From Gammaproteobacteria bacterium (GTDB lineage Bacteria; Pseudomonadota; Gammaproteobacteria; DSM-16500): a stretch of 64,000 nucleotides of DNA. The position numbers and the translations under genes are program-made. Under the pieces are notes generated by a model. The model was not told where the DNA came from. It saw nothing but the letters and a program-made list of their open reading frames with translations, and made no database searches. The DNA lies in the NCBI GenBank assembly GCA_014132595.1, contig BMAG01000058.1:1-64000 (forward strand), read 5' to 3'. Positions 1 through 9,173 of the stretch are shown piece by piece; position 1 is the first letter of the stretch, and each line of letters begins with the position of its first letter.

Positions 1-1
1 A

Positions 2-817
2 TATTGGGAAGAAAATAGCAAAACCGAGCTTTATCATTTTATTGGAAAAGATATTTTATATTTTCATACTTTATTTTGGCCTGCTGTTTTGAGCGGGGCA
101 AATTTGCGCACACCTACCGCTATTTTTTGTCATGGTTTTTTAACTATTGACGGATTTAAGATGTCTAAATCGCGCGGCACTTATATTAAGGCAAATACCT
201 ATTTGAAACATTTGCCGCCTGAATTTTTTCGCTATTATCTTGCAACAAAATTCAATGATCAAATTGAAGATATGGACATTAACTTTGATGATTTTATACA
301 AAGAATCAATTCAGATTTAGTTGGAAAATATATTAATATTGCCAGTCGATGCGCAAGTTTCATTCATAAACATTTTGATGGAAATTTATCAAAAAAAATA
401 GCTAAGCCTGAGCTTTTTGAATCGTTTGCCAAAGAAGGTGATGTCATTGCTGAGAGATATGAAGCGCGTGATTTTAATCAAGCGACACGGCTCATTATGG
501 CACTTGCCGATCGTGCAAATCAGTATATTGATGAATGCAAACCATGGGCAATGATTAAAAACCCTGAATTACAGCATGAAACACAAGTCGTTTGCACACT
601 GGGTCTTAATCTATTTCGTGTGTTAACAATTTATTTGAAGCCCGTTTTGCCTGCTATTTCAAAGAAGGTAGAAGAATTTTTAAATGTAGAACCACTTCAA
701 TGGTCTGATAAAAATAAAGCTTTATTGAATCACACCATTCATGCTTTTCAACCGCTAGCTCAACGTATTGAAAAAGCGCAAATTGATATGATGAAAAGTG
801 CGGCTAAAGATGAATAG
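2..817 (+). CDS. metG: Methionyl-tRNA synthetase, C-terminal part (5' end outside window)
   Basis: Charges tRNA-Met with methionine in the cytoplasm. The frame is open from base 2, so this is the last 271 residues of a longer gene. The class I signature KMSKS is visible (FKMSKSRGT near residue 55), preceded by the HGFLTIDG strand. The anticodon-binding helical domain follows, with the conserved NKYI/PWAMIK-type segment (around residues 175-185). The frame ends about 210 residues after KMSKS, so the C-terminal dimerisation/tRNA-binding EMAP-like domain of the longest MetG forms is missing; this is the shorter form. The stop overlaps the start of the next gene by 8 bases, suggesting co-translation. 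Identification is secure. Confidence 0.96.
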   Translation, partial: YWEENSKTELYHFIGKDILYFHTLFWPAVLSGANLRTPTAIFCHGFLTIDGFKMSKSRGTYIKANTYLKHLPPEFFRYYLATKFNDQIEDMDINFDDFIQRINSDLVGKYINIASRCASFIHKHFDGNLSKKIAKPELFESFAKEGDVIAERYEARDFNQATRLIMALADRANQYIDECKPWAMIKNPELQHETQVVCTLGLNLFRVLTIYLKPVLPAISKKVEEFLNVEPLQWSDKNKALLNHTIHAFQPLAQRIEKAQIDMMKSAAKDE

Positions 818-1208
818 CTTAAATCAATCTAAACGGGCTGTCATTCGCGAAGATGAATGTATTGGTTGCACGAAATGCATCCAGGCATGTCCTGCGGATG
901 CAATTTTGGGTAGTAATACGTTTATGCATACCGTCATTGGAGATGAATGTATTGGTTGTAAATTATGTATTGCGCCCTGCCCCGTTGATTGTATTGATAT
1001 GGTGCTTACTGCAGAAGCAGAGGATAAATTCAGTCGAAAAATAAAAGCTGATCATTTCAAAAAACGCTATCAGTTACGTAAGATACGATTAGAAAATGAA
1101 AAATCCGCATTGCCTCAAATACCTTTGGAAAAAGAATTAAGAACGGAAAAAAAGGCTTACATTCTGGCTGCTTTGGAACGTGTTAAACTAAAAAAACAAG
1201 CTGAGTAA
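810..1208 (+). CDS. rnfB: RnfB/RsxB-like ferredoxin (2x[4Fe-4S])
   Basis: A 132-residue electron carrier with two classical 4Fe-4S motifs, [12 protein letters not shown] (near residue 16) and [12 protein letters not shown] (near residue 46). Flanking residues (VIREDE..., HTVI.DECIGC) match the ferredoxin domain of RnfB/RsxB. E. coli RsxB has about 190 residues, with an N-terminal membrane anchor and an extra cluster domain; both are absent here and replaced by a basic Lys/Arg-rich tail. No other rnf genes are nearby, so a complete Rnf complex is not implied. I prefer the ATG at 810 over the in-frame GTG at 798 because the homologous region begins just after it. It overlaps metG by 8 bases and is probably translated with it. 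A stand-alone ferredoxin role is equally possible. Confidence 0.8.
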   Translation: MNSLNQSKRAVIREDECIGCTKCIQACPADAILGSNTFMHTVIGDECIGCKLCIAPCPVDCIDMVLTAEAEDKFSRKIKADHFKKRYQLRKIRLENEKSALPQIPLEKELRTEKKAYILAALERVKLKKQAE

Positions 1209-1229
1209 TTTTAATTAGGTTTGAGTAAG

Positions 1230-2762
1230 ATGAAAATGATTGCCCCAAAACGAGCGCTTATTTCTGTTTCTGATAAAAATGGGTTAATAGATTTTGCAAA
1301 TAGTTTAGTTGAGCTGGGTATCGAAATTATTTCAACAGGAGGAACCAGTCTTGCTTTGCAGCATGCAAACATCCCACATCAAAAAATTGAAGATATTACG
1401 GAATTTCCTGAAATATTTGACGGGCGGGTTAAATCACTGCATCCTAAAATAGGCGGCGGTATTCTTGGAAAAAGAGACAAGCATCAACCTGAAGCCGCTC
1501 AGCATAAAATTGATTGGATTGATCTTGTTGTCGTTAATTTTTATCCTTTTTTTAAAGTTATTCAAAAAAAGGAATTAACATTGGATGAAATAATTGAAAA
1601 TATCGATATTGGTGGCCCCACTTTGGTTCGCGCAGCGGCAAAGAATTTTGCATGGGTGGGCACCATTGTTGATTCTTCTGATTATGTTCATGTCATTCAA
1701 GAATTAAAATTGAATCAAGGTTTGTCGTTAATATCACGGAAAAAATGGGCTCAAAAAGCATTTGCATTAACATCGAGTTATGATTCTTTGATACATCAAT
1801 ATTTTCTTGATAAAACGAATGAAACTTTTTTGCCTTCGATAAATTTAGAATTAGAAAAATCGATTGATTTGCGATATGGAGAAAATCCGCATCAACAAGC
1901 TGCTGCTTACCAATTGAGACAGGACAAATCCGGTATTTTATCCGCTATAAAACATCAAGGAAAAGCGCTTTCCTATAATAACATTCTTGATGCAGATGCG
2001 GCCTGGAATTGTGTGAGTGAATTTGAAAGACCGGCATGCGCCATCATCAAACATGCAAATCCTTGTGGTGTTGCAACAAGTCATACGCTTCATGAGGCTT
2101 ATGTAAAAGCCTATCACGCAGATAGTTTGTCTGCATTTGGTGGGATTGTTGCATTGAATCGGCCTTGCACGAAAGAGATTGCTGAATCACTAGTGGCTCA
2201 TTTTTTGGAAGTTGTGATTGCACCCGCGTATCACCCAAATGCTTTACCTATTTTGATGACTAAACAAAATCTTCGTGTATTGGAAATGAATAAAGATTCA
2301 TCAGAGCGCTTGGAAATGAAATTTATTAGAGGCGGTGTTCTTATGCAGGAGAAGGACTCACAAGTAGTGGATTTACAGGATTTAAAAATAGTCACACATT
2401 TAAAACCTACCGATGAAGAAATGGATTCAATGTTATTTGCTTGGCGTGTTCTCAAACATATAAAATCGAATGGAATATTGTTGGCAAAAGTTAATTGCAC
2501 TGTTGGTATCGGCGCGGGCCAAGTGTCTCGTGTTGATGCTGTTGATTTAGCATTGCATAAAGCGGGAGAAAAAACGAAAGGTGCGATTTTGGCATCAGAT
2601 GCATTTTTTCCTTTTAGAGATAGCATTGATCGTCTGGCAAATACAGGCATTCGTGCTGTTATTCAACCAGGCGGCTCGATTCGAGATGAAGAGGTGATTG
2701 CAGCCTGCAATGACCATGGTATTGCGATGGTTTTTACAGGGAAACGTTGTTTTAAGCATTAA
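1230..2762 (+). CDS. purH: Bifunctional AICAR transformylase / IMP cyclohydrolase
   Basis: Catalyses the last two steps of purine synthesis: formylation of AICAR to FAICAR and ring closure to IMP. At 510 residues it has the usual length. The N-terminal MGS-like cyclohydrolase domain shows ALISVSDKNG, ISTGGT and GRVKSLHPKI. The C-terminal transformylase domain shows DLRYGENPHQQAA, the catalytic KHANPCG, and SDAFFPFRDSID. The ORF can open at a TTG at 1221, but the ATG at 1230 puts the protein start close to the conserved strand and is preferred. It follows the ferredoxin gene by 21 bases and may share its transcript. It ends just before the his leader. Confidence 0.97.
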   Translation: MKMIAPKRALISVSDKNGLIDFANSLVELGIEIISTGGTSLALQHANIPHQKIEDITEFPEIFDGRVKSLHPKIGGGILGKRDKHQPEAAQHKIDWIDLVVVNFYPFFKVIQKKELTLDEIIENIDIGGPTLVRAAAKNFAWVGTIVDSSDYVHVIQELKLNQGLSLISRKKWAQKAFALTSSYDSLIHQYFLDKTNETFLPSINLELEKSIDLRYGENPHQQAAAYQLRQDKSGILSAIKHQGKALSYNNILDADAAWNCVSEFERPACAIIKHANPCGVATSHTLHEAYVKAYHADSLSAFGGIVALNRPCTKEIAESLVAHFLEVVIAPAYHPNALPILMTKQNLRVLEMNKDSSERLEMKFIRGGVLMQEKDSQVVDLQDLKIVTHLKPTDEEMDSMLFAWRVLKHIKSNGILLAKVNCTVGIGAGQVSRVDAVDLALHKAGEKTKGAILASDAFFPFRDSIDRLANTGIRAVIQPGGSIRDEEVIAACNDHGIAMVFTGKRCFKH

Positions 2763-2774
2763 ATAAAAAAACTC

Positions 2775-2804
2775 TTGCCTTTTTTAAAAAAGCTCTGTTA
2801 ACAT
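2775..2804 (+). promoter_or_regulatory. Candidate his operon promoter
   Basis: TTGCCT (2775-2780) and TAACAT (2799-2804) are separated by 18 bases. Each matches the sigma-70 consensus in 4 of 6 positions. They lie 35-65 bases upstream of the leader-peptide ATG, where the his promoter should be. The assignment is positional and the boxes are only moderate matches. Confidence 0.4.
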
Positions 2805-2838
2805 CCCTTAATCACTTACTTTTTTAAATGAGATTATT

Positions 2839-2889
2839 ATGAAAATTAAATTTGTTAAACATCATGCGCATCATCATCAGCTGAGATAG
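2839..2889 (+). CDS. hisL: his operon leader peptide
   Basis: A 16-codon ORF reads MKIKFVKHHAHHHQLR and stops at TAG. Five of six consecutive codons (8-13) are histidine, the hallmark of the attenuation leader. It sits directly upstream of overlapping hairpins and hisG. Ribosome stalling at the CAT/CAC run under histidine shortage would change the folding of the downstream RNA. It is too short for ordinary gene callers. E. coli HisL likewise has 16 residues, with a run of seven histidines. Confidence 0.9.
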   Translation: MKIKFVKHHAHHHQLR

Positions 2890-2974
2890 CCTCTGCTGGC
2901 GGGAGGCTATTGCCTCCCGCGTGAGTTTGACAGAAATCAAACCCTGGGTGGCAAAGCCACCCAGGGTTTTTTTT
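2886..2974 (+). promoter_or_regulatory. his attenuator with alternative hairpins
   Basis: Mutually exclusive stems are visible. Segment A (2886-2893, ATAGCCTC) can pair with B (2903-2910, GAGGCTAT). B as GCGGGAGGC (2899-2907) can instead pair with C as GCCTCCCGC (2912-2920), a perfect 9-bp stem with a TATT loop. D (2925-2930, GTTTGA) can pair with TCAAAC (2937-2942), which would break the foot of the terminator stem that follows. This A:B, B:C, D:E, E:F logic is the classical enterobacterial his attenuator layout. Segment A overlaps the leader stop codon, as expected for translation-coupled control. Confidence 0.88.
2939..2974 (+). terminator. Rho-independent attenuator terminator
   Basis: A perfect 14-bp stem (2939-2952 with 2956-2969), an AAA loop and a run of eight T. 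It lies between the leader peptide and hisG, so it terminates transcription when histidyl-tRNA is abundant. Confidence 0.95.
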
Positions 2975-3000
2975 CGTCGAATGATTTGAGGGCATGAAAA

Positions 3001-3687
3001 ATGGTGAATGAAAATAATAGGATACGAGTTGCGGTACAAAAATCTGGGCGTTTAAGTGAAGAATCGTTACGCTTGCTGACGAACTGCGGAATTCGCTTGA
3101 GGCCGCAAAAAGAAGAGCTGATTTGTCAGAGTGATAATTTTCCGCTCGATTTATTACGCGTGCGTGATGATGATATTCCAGGACTGATAGCAGATGGAAG
3201 CTGTGATTTTGGAATTATTGGTACAAATGTACTTCAAGAAAAGTCACTGCAGAATGGTGAAAAATCGAGGATAACTCATGAAATTATAGAATATCTTGGT
3301 TTTGCATTATGCAGACTCTCTATATCAGTTCCAAAGAATTTCCCCTATCAAGATATCCGATGTCTTGAAAAATGTAGAATTGCAACATCCTATCCTCATC
3401 TACTTTCCTTATTTCTTAAGCAATATAAGCTTAATATTAAAATAACAACACTAACAGGTTCTGTCGAAATTGCACCGCGCTTAGGTATCGCTGAAGGTAT
3501 TTGTGACCTTGTTTCAACGGGAGCAACCTTGGAAGCTAATAATTTGCGCGAAGTCGAAACGATATTTAAAAGTCAGGCTGTGTTGATTAAATCACCCAAC
3601 CTATTAAATCCTGAGAAAAAAATCGTATCCGATTTTTTGCAGAATAAAATTAAACAGTTTAAAAAAACCAATAAAACAATGAGTTGA
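3001..3687 (+). CDS. hisG: ATP phosphoribosyltransferase, lacking the C-terminal regulatory domain
   Basis: First enzyme of histidine synthesis: joins ATP and PRPP. The catalytic part closely resembles the long E. coli-type enzyme (QKSGRLSEESL, LLRVRDDDIPGLIADG, and the PRPP-binding segment DLVSTGATLEANNLREVE). The protein has 228 residues instead of about 299 and stops just after the catalytic domain; the ACT-like domain that binds histidine is missing. The hisD start lies 10 bases after the stop, so there is no decayed remnant. Short HisG enzymes normally need HisZ, and no hisZ lies in this window. A GAGGG Shine-Dalgarno at 2988-2992 supports the ATG at 3001. Confidence 0.93.
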   Translation: MVNENNRIRVAVQKSGRLSEESLRLLTNCGIRLRPQKEELICQSDNFPLDLLRVRDDDIPGLIADGSCDFGIIGTNVLQEKSLQNGEKSRITHEIIEYLGFALCRLSISVPKNFPYQDIRCLEKCRIATSYPHLLSLFLKQYKLNIKITTLTGSVEIAPRLGIAEGICDLVSTGATLEANNLREVETIFKSQAVLIKSPNLLNPEKKIVSDFLQNKIKQFKKTNKTMS

Positions 3688-3697
3688 GGTACATAAA

Positions 3698-5008
3698 ATG
3701 CTTACGTCTATCCTTTGGAAAAATTTATCAAAAGACCAGAAAAAACAATTATTAATGCGCCCGAAAAAAAACAAATGCAATGAATTAAATGAAAAAGTTC
3801 AATTGATCATTGATCGCGTTTGTAGAGAAGGCGATATGGCCTGTAAGGCGCTGACTCATGAATTTGATGGTATTGCACTCAGTCATCTTGATGTAAAAGA
3901 AGATGAATTAATAGATGCTCGCAAACAAATAAATCAAAAAACGATCGATGCTATTAAAAAAGCAGCACGTCAAATCGAAACGTTTCATTTGCCTCAGTTG
4001 ATGAAAAATAGCAGAATTGAAACATCAGAAGGTATTTATTGCGAAAGCCATCAGAAACCGATTCAACGTGTCGGACTTTATGTGCCGGGTGGAAGTGCAC
4101 CCTTGGTCTCAACAGTTTTAATGCTTGGTATTCCCGCCAAAATTGCTAATTGCCCGATGCGTGTATTATGTTCTCCACCTCAAAAAAATGGACGATTAAA
4201 TCCTGCGATTCTGGTAGCTGCAGAACTTTGTGGAATAAAAAAAATATACAAACTAGGCGGGGCTCAAGCGATTGCTGCAATGGCTTATGGGACAGAGACT
4301 ATACCTAAAGTGGATAAGATATTTGGGCCTGGCAATACATGGGTTACTCAAGCAAAGATATTTGTTTCACAAGATGTTTCGGGTGCACAGCAAGATATGC
4401 CTGCAGGACCTTCTGAAGTGATGGTCATCGCTGATAGTAATGCAAATCCTGATTTTATTGCGGCTGATTTACTATCACAAGCGGAACATGGCAGTGATTC
4501 TCAAGTCATACTTGTTTGTACTGATTTACAATTATCGATAAAGATTCGAGATGCGATTCAATATCAACTTACTTCATTATCTAGATGCAGCCTCATCGAA
4601 AATACATTACAGAATAGTTCATTGATCATTGTAGATAATCTTATGGACGCAATGGATATTGTAAATTTATATGCACCTGAACATTTAATATTGCAAATTG
4701 AAAAGCCAAGGCAATATCTGCAGAAAATCCAACATGCGGGTTCTGTTTTTTTAGGGCCCTGGTCTCCAACTACTGCGGGTGATTATGCAAGCGGTACAAA
4801 TCATGTATTACCGACGGATGGATATGCTAAAAATTTAAGTGGACTAAGTGTAAGAGATTTTATGAAAACAATTTCAGTTCAAGAGATAACAAAAAAGGGA
4901 CTGCTTAATATTGCCGACACTATTAGAGAATTGACGAGAATTGAAGGATTAGAGGCGCATCAGCGTGCTGTTGATATCCGACTGGAGGAAATTCAAAATG
5001 CAGAATGA
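3698..5008 (+). CDS. hisD: Histidinol dehydrogenase
   Basis: NAD- and zinc-dependent enzyme that oxidises histidinol to histidine in two steps, the last of the pathway. Its 436 residues match the family length. Visible signatures: VGLYVPGGSAPLVSTVLM, KIYKLGGAQAIAAMAYGT, the signature around the zinc site (DMPAGPSEVMVIAD, LLSQAEHGSDSQ with the conserved Gln/His pair) and SPTTAGDYASGTNHVLPT. It follows hisG by 10 bases with a GAGG Shine-Dalgarno, and its end overlaps hisC by 11 bases, so it is translationally coupled within the his operon. Confidence 0.98.
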   Translation: MLTSILWKNLSKDQKKQLLMRPKKNKCNELNEKVQLIIDRVCREGDMACKALTHEFDGIALSHLDVKEDELIDARKQINQKTIDAIKKAARQIETFHLPQLMKNSRIETSEGIYCESHQKPIQRVGLYVPGGSAPLVSTVLMLGIPAKIANCPMRVLCSPPQKNGRLNPAILVAAELCGIKKIYKLGGAQAIAAMAYGTETIPKVDKIFGPGNTWVTQAKIFVSQDVSGAQQDMPAGPSEVMVIADSNANPDFIAADLLSQAEHGSDSQVILVCTDLQLSIKIRDAIQYQLTSLSRCSLIENTLQNSSLIIVDNLMDAMDIVNLYAPEHLILQIEKPRQYLQKIQHAGSVFLGPWSPTTAGDYASGTNHVLPTDGYAKNLSGLSVRDFMKTISVQEITKKGLLNIADTIRELTRIEGLEAHQRAVDIRLEEIQNAE

Positions 5009-6041
5009 ATTAATCAAATTAGCCAGGCGTGAAATCGTAGAGATGAAACCCTATAGTTCTGCAAGAAGCTTGAAAAAGACGGGTAACATTTGGCTAGATG
5101 CAAATGAAAATCCATGGAATGATACTATTTATAATCGATATCCTGAACCTCAATCAAAATCACTATTGTCCTTGTTTTCAAGCTTATACAAAGTGAATGA
5201 AGAACAAATTTTAATAACTCGAGGAAGCGATGAGGGTATTGATTTATTGATTCGTCTGTTTTGCTATTCTGGCCTAGATCAAATTATGATTTGCCCCCCC
5301 ACTTATGGAATGTATAAAGTAGCTGCAACGATACAAGGCGCAGACGTTATCGAAGTGCCATTATTAAAGGAGTTTAATTTTTCTTTGCAGATTGAAAAAA
5401 TGTTTGAACGATGGAAACCTACAGTAAAATTGATTTTTTTATGTTCGCCGAATAATCCTACCGGAAATCTCTTGTCCATTGACGATATCGTATTACTTTG
5501 CAAGACCCTCAATAACAAATCTATTATTGTTGTTGATGAGGCCTATATTGAATTCTCGGAAAACCCAAGCTTCACTAATTATATAAAACAATATCCTAAT
5601 CTAATTGTCTTACGAACATTATCAAAAGCCTATGGATTAGCGGGTCTTCGTTGTGGAGTAACAATAGGAAATCCGGGTATTATTGCTTTATTAAAAAAAA
5701 TAATAGCACCCTATCCTATCTCTCAATCAGTTTTAGATATTTTATATCAAAAAATTAATAATAATGATGTACAAAATCGCATTGATATCATCCGTTCTGA
5801 AAAAAAGAAATTATTCCAATTTTTATCTAACCTCTCGTTTGTTAAAACAATCTGGGAAAGTGATGCTAATTTCATACTTTTTGAAGTGCTTGATGTCGCA
5901 ATGATATTAGAAATCTGTAACCAACATGGAATTGTCCTACGGGATCGAGGACATGATTATAATTTAAAAAATTGTATTCGCAGTACAATCGGAAAACCTG
6001 AAGAAAACACTTTTTTAATGGAGGTACTTAGCCGTGCTTAA
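4998..6041 (+). CDS. hisC: Histidinol-phosphate aminotransferase
   Basis: PLP enzyme converting imidazole acetol phosphate and glutamate to histidinol phosphate. At 347 residues it is close to the 356 of E. coli HisC. Motifs: WLDANENPW near residue 36, RGSDEGIDLLIR, SPNNPTGN, VVDEAYIEFS and the PLP-lysine segment TLSKAYGLAGLRCG. The start at 4998 has a GGAGG Shine-Dalgarno (about 4984-4988) and overlaps hisD by 11 bases. A longer in-frame GTG reading from 4965 is possible but lies inside conserved hisD sequence and is less likely. Confidence 0.97.
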   Translation: MQNELIKLARREIVEMKPYSSARSLKKTGNIWLDANENPWNDTIYNRYPEPQSKSLLSLFSSLYKVNEEQILITRGSDEGIDLLIRLFCYSGLDQIMICPPTYGMYKVAATIQGADVIEVPLLKEFNFSLQIEKMFERWKPTVKLIFLCSPNNPTGNLLSIDDIVLLCKTLNNKSIIVVDEAYIEFSENPSFTNYIKQYPNLIVLRTLSKAYGLAGLRCGVTIGNPGIIALLKKIIAPYPISQSVLDILYQKINNNDVQNRIDIIRSEKKKLFQFLSNLSFVKTIWESDANFILFEVLDVAMILEICNQHGIVLRDRGHDYNLKNCIRSTIGKPEENTFLMEVLSRA

Positions 6042-7095
6042 AAAAATTATTTTTATAGATAGAGATGGTACATTGATTGATGAGCCTATTGATAAGCAGG
6101 TCGATTGTATTTCAAAGATTTCACTTAAAACAAATGTAATCCCTGCTTTGCTTATGTTAATAAAGTCAGGTTATCTCCTTGTTATAGTGAGCAATCAAGA
6201 TGGCTTAGGTACAGGTTCTTTTAAAACAGAGGATTTTCGAATCACGCAGGAATTTTTAATTCAGTTATTTAACTCACAAGGTATTCATTTTGATTCAATT
6301 CTTATTTGTCCACATTTTGAGAATGAAAATTGCACCTGCAGAAAACCGATGCTTGGTTTAGTTATAGATTACTTGCGGGAAGGAAAAATGGACTATAGAA
6401 ACTCTTATATGATTGGTGATCGAAGCACAGACATGCAATTTGCAAAAAACATGGGAATCAATGGTTTCTTTTACGATGGAAAAATTGATTGGCTTGAGAT
6501 TGCCAAAGAATTAACAACTAAACCTCGTTCATTTACAGCAGAGCGCAAGACTTTAGAAACAAAAGTCATCGCGACTGTGAATTTAGATCAGAATCAAACC
6601 ATCATGATCGACACGGGATTAGCTTTTTTGGATCATATGATTGAACAGCTAGCAAAACATGGGGGATTTAGTCTTATCTTAAATGTTAAAGGCGATCTAC
6701 ACATTGATGAACACCATACTGTCGAAGATGCAGCTTTGACTCTAGGAGAAGCGTTAAGAGGCGCACTGGGGAACAAATTAGGAATTAATCGGTATGGATT
6801 TTTATTACCGATGGATGAATCTAAAGCGGAAATTGCTATCGATTTAAGTGGACGCAGTTATTTTAGTTTTAATGGAAATTTTACCCGAGATAAAGTGGGT
6901 GATTTGCCGACGGAATTAGTTTCACATTTTTTTCGCTCTCTTGCTGAGACATTGGGCGCAGCCATTCATATCAAATTTTCAGGTGAAAATACTCATCATT
7001 TGATTGAATGTATTTTTAAAGGCGTTGGCCGATCACTAGGTCAGGCATTTTTAAAGAAGAACAATGAATTACCCACGACTAAAGGTGTTATATGA
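6034..7095 (+). CDS. hisB: Bifunctional histidinol-phosphatase / imidazoleglycerol-phosphate dehydratase
   Basis: Two enzymes in one chain, as in enteric bacteria. The N-terminal HAD phosphatase domain (about residues 1-160) has the catalytic FIDRDGTLIDEP and the zinc loop built from CPHFENENCTCRKP. The C-terminal dehydratase domain (about 165-353) has FLDHMIEQLAKHGG and DEHHTVEDAALTLGEAL, which supply metal-binding histidines. The start is a GTG with a GGAGGT Shine-Dalgarno at 6021-6026, overlapping hisC by 8 bases. The fused form is a gammaproteobacterial trait within the his operon. Confidence 0.97.
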   Translation: MLKKIIFIDRDGTLIDEPIDKQVDCISKISLKTNVIPALLMLIKSGYLLVIVSNQDGLGTGSFKTEDFRITQEFLIQLFNSQGIHFDSILICPHFENENCTCRKPMLGLVIDYLREGKMDYRNSYMIGDRSTDMQFAKNMGINGFFYDGKIDWLEIAKELTTKPRSFTAERKTLETKVIATVNLDQNQTIMIDTGLAFLDHMIEQLAKHGGFSLILNVKGDLHIDEHHTVEDAALTLGEALRGALGNKLGINRYGFLLPMDESKAEIAIDLSGRSYFSFNGNFTRDKVGDLPTELVSHFFRSLAETLGAAIHIKFSGENTHHLIECIFKGVGRSLGQAFLKKNNELPTTKGVI

Positions 7096-7682
7096 TTTCT
7101 ATTATTGATAGCGGCGGCGCTAATATTTCATCGATTCAATTTGCTTTAAACCGATTGGGAGTATCGGCAAATTTGACTTCTAATCCTGAAATAATTGTAA
7201 AATCAAGTCATATTATTCTTCCAGGGGTTGGATCTGCAGGAAGTGCCCTACAATATTTAAAAAATAATGCCTTGATTGAAGTGATACGATCTTTAACTCA
7301 GCCTGTATTAGGTATATGTTTAGGCATGCAAATATTATTTGATTTTTCAGAGGAAGATAATACTGAGTGTTTAGGAATCATTTCAGGAAGAATTAATAAA
7401 ATTAAATCGCAAGATAAACAAGTCATTATTCCTCATATGGGATGGAACACAATTGAAAATATTGAAAATGATTTTATCATGAAGGGAATTGATCCACAGT
7501 CCTATGTTTATTTCATTCATAGTTATGCAGCACCTGTTGGAAATTACACTACTGCAACCACAATTTACGGTAGTCCTCTTTCTGCAGCAGTGCGTTACAA
7601 TAATTTTTATGGTACGCAATTTCATCCTGAGAGATCTAGTGTGGTTGGATCTAATATATTAAAAAATTTTCTGGAGTTATAA
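7092..7682 (+). CDS. hisH: Imidazole glycerol phosphate synthase, glutaminase subunit
   Basis: Class I glutamine amidotransferase that releases ammonia for HisF. The nucleophile cysteine lies in [11 protein letters not shown] (near residue 78) and the catalytic His/Glu pair in QFHPERSS near the C-terminus. IIDSGGANISSIQFAL at the N-terminus and LPGVGSAG are family strands. Its 196 residues are typical. The ATGA overlap with hisB (4 bases) indicates translational coupling. Confidence 0.97.
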   Translation: MISIIDSGGANISSIQFALNRLGVSANLTSNPEIIVKSSHIILPGVGSAGSALQYLKNNALIEVIRSLTQPVLGICLGMQILFDFSEEDNTECLGIISGRINKIKSQDKQVIIPHMGWNTIENIENDFIMKGIDPQSYVYFIHSYAAPVGNYTTATTIYGSPLSAAVRYNNFYGTQFHPERSSVVGSNILKNFLEL

Positions 7683-7683
7683 C

Positions 7684-8412
7684 ATGATAATTTATCCTGC
7701 AATTGATATTTTAAATGGTCAATGCGTACGTTTATATCAGGGAGATTTCAACCGCGAAACGATTTATAACAACGATCCTTTTTTAATGGCAAAAAGATTA
7801 GTTAAGGAAGGCGCAAACTGGTTACATATTATTGACTTAGATGGTGCAAAAGATCCTAGCCAACATCAAAAAAAGGTCATTAATGAATTAATAAAACTAA
7901 ATGATGTGAATATACAAATTGGTGGTGGTATTCGAAACAAAAATCAAATAAAAGAGTTACTTGAATCCGGAGCTTCTCGTGTCATCATTGGCAGCATGGC
8001 TGTCACAAATAGGCAAACCGTGTCGAATTGGCTCACCTATTTTGGTCCAGATAAATTGGTATTAGCACTTGATGTTCGGATAGATAAAAATAATGTTCCG
8101 AAAGTGACTTGTGATGGATGGCAATCAACATCAGATTATTCTCTCGATTTCTTAATACATTTTTATCAACCTTTCGGGCTGAAAAATATTTTATGTACCA
8201 ATATTAAATTAGACGGCACGCTTACCGGCCCTGATTATTCGCTTTATGATGCATTGTTGAATAAATTTCCATTCTTAAATCTTCAAGCATCGGGTGGTAT
8301 ACGATCAATTGATGATATCAAGAGATTACGAGAAAGAAATTTAACAGGGGCCATCATTGGCAAAGCTCTTTATGAAAAGAAATTTACATTAGCTGAGGCT
8401 CTTTTATGCTAG
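7684..8412 (+). CDS. hisA: ProFAR isomerase
   Basis: Converts ProFAR to PRFAR by an Amadori rearrangement in a TIM barrel. It has 242 residues. The N-terminal catalytic aspartate is in [18 protein letters not shown]. The two phosphate-binding half-barrel motifs are [19 protein letters not shown] and [14 protein letters not shown], followed by [10 protein letters not shown]. It is one base after hisH and overlaps hisF by 7 bases. Confidence 0.97.
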   Translation: MIIYPAIDILNGQCVRLYQGDFNRETIYNNDPFLMAKRLVKEGANWLHIIDLDGAKDPSQHQKKVINELIKLNDVNIQIGGGIRNKNQIKELLESGASRVIIGSMAVTNRQTVSNWLTYFGPDKLVLALDVRIDKNNVPKVTCDGWQSTSDYSLDFLIHFYQPFGLKNILCTNIKLDGTLTGPDYSLYDALLNKFPFLNLQASGGIRSIDDIKRLRERNLTGAIIGKALYEKKFTLAEALLC

Positions 8413-9173
8413 CAAAACGAATAATACCATGTCTAGATATTAAGGACGGCCTTCTTGTCAAAGGGATTCAATTTCGAAATCATCAGATTATGGGTGATAT
8501 TCTAGAGTATGCAAAATTTTATAGTGACGCAGGCGCAGATGAACTTGTTTTTTATGACATTACAGCAAGCACCGACCAACGTATTGTTAATAAGCAATGG
8601 ATATCTAAAATCGCTTCTCATCTAGATATTCCATTTTGTGTCGCAGGTGGTATACGAACTTTAGATGATGCAAGGGTGATTTTGAACTCTGGCGCAGATA
8701 AAATTTCAATAAATTCACCAGCGTTGGAGAATCCTCGATTGATTACAGAACTTGCAAAAGAATTTGGTAATCAATGTGTGGTCATCGGCATTGATAGTCA
8801 TGAAAATCAGAATGATTATTTTGTCTATCAGTATACGGGAAACCCATCTAAGATGCGCCCCACTTTGAGACGTACACAAGATTGGATACGCGAAGTACAA
8901 GACTTAGGCGCGGGTGAAATTGTACTTAACTGCATGAATCATGATGGCGTTAAAAATGGATATGACATAAAACAACTTACTTTAATGCGCCAAATAACAC
9001 GAGTGCCTTTAATTGCTTCTGGCGGGGCGGGAGAAATAACACACTTTAGCGCTGTTTTTAATGTTGCCCAGGTCGAAGGCGCGCTTGCTGCGAGTGTTTT
9101 TCATACCCAATCCATTCAGATTCAGGATTTAAAAAAATATCTTCAAACGCAAAATATTAGGGTGAGATTATGA
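8406..9173 (+). CDS. hisF: Imidazole glycerol phosphate synthase, cyclase subunit
   Basis: Uses ammonia from HisH to make imidazole glycerol phosphate and AICAR; AICAR is the substrate of the upstream PurH. The catalytic aspartates are in [15 protein letters not shown] (near residue 11) and [11 protein letters not shown] (near residue 130). Phosphate-binding loops are visible at [11 protein letters not shown] and ASGGAGE. At 255 residues it is typical. It overlaps hisA by 7 bases and hisIE by 4. Confidence 0.97.
   Translation: MLAKRIIPCLDIKDGLLVKGIQFRNHQIMGDILEYAKFYSDAGADELVFYDITASTDQRIVNKQWISKIASHLDIPFCVAGGIRTLDDARVILNSGADKISINSPALENPRLITELAKEFGNQCVVIGIDSHENQNDYFVYQYTGNPSKMRPTLRRTQDWIREVQDLGAGEIVLNCMNHDGVKNGYDIKQLTLMRQITRVPLIASGGAGEITHFSAVFNVAQVEGALAASVFHTQSIQIQDLKKYLQTQNIRVRL

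Noticed and set aside
2231-2650. 139-codon ORF antisense to purH
   Set aside because: It lies entirely inside a conserved enzyme gene and has no recognisable domain or ribosome-binding site; it is a shadow frame.
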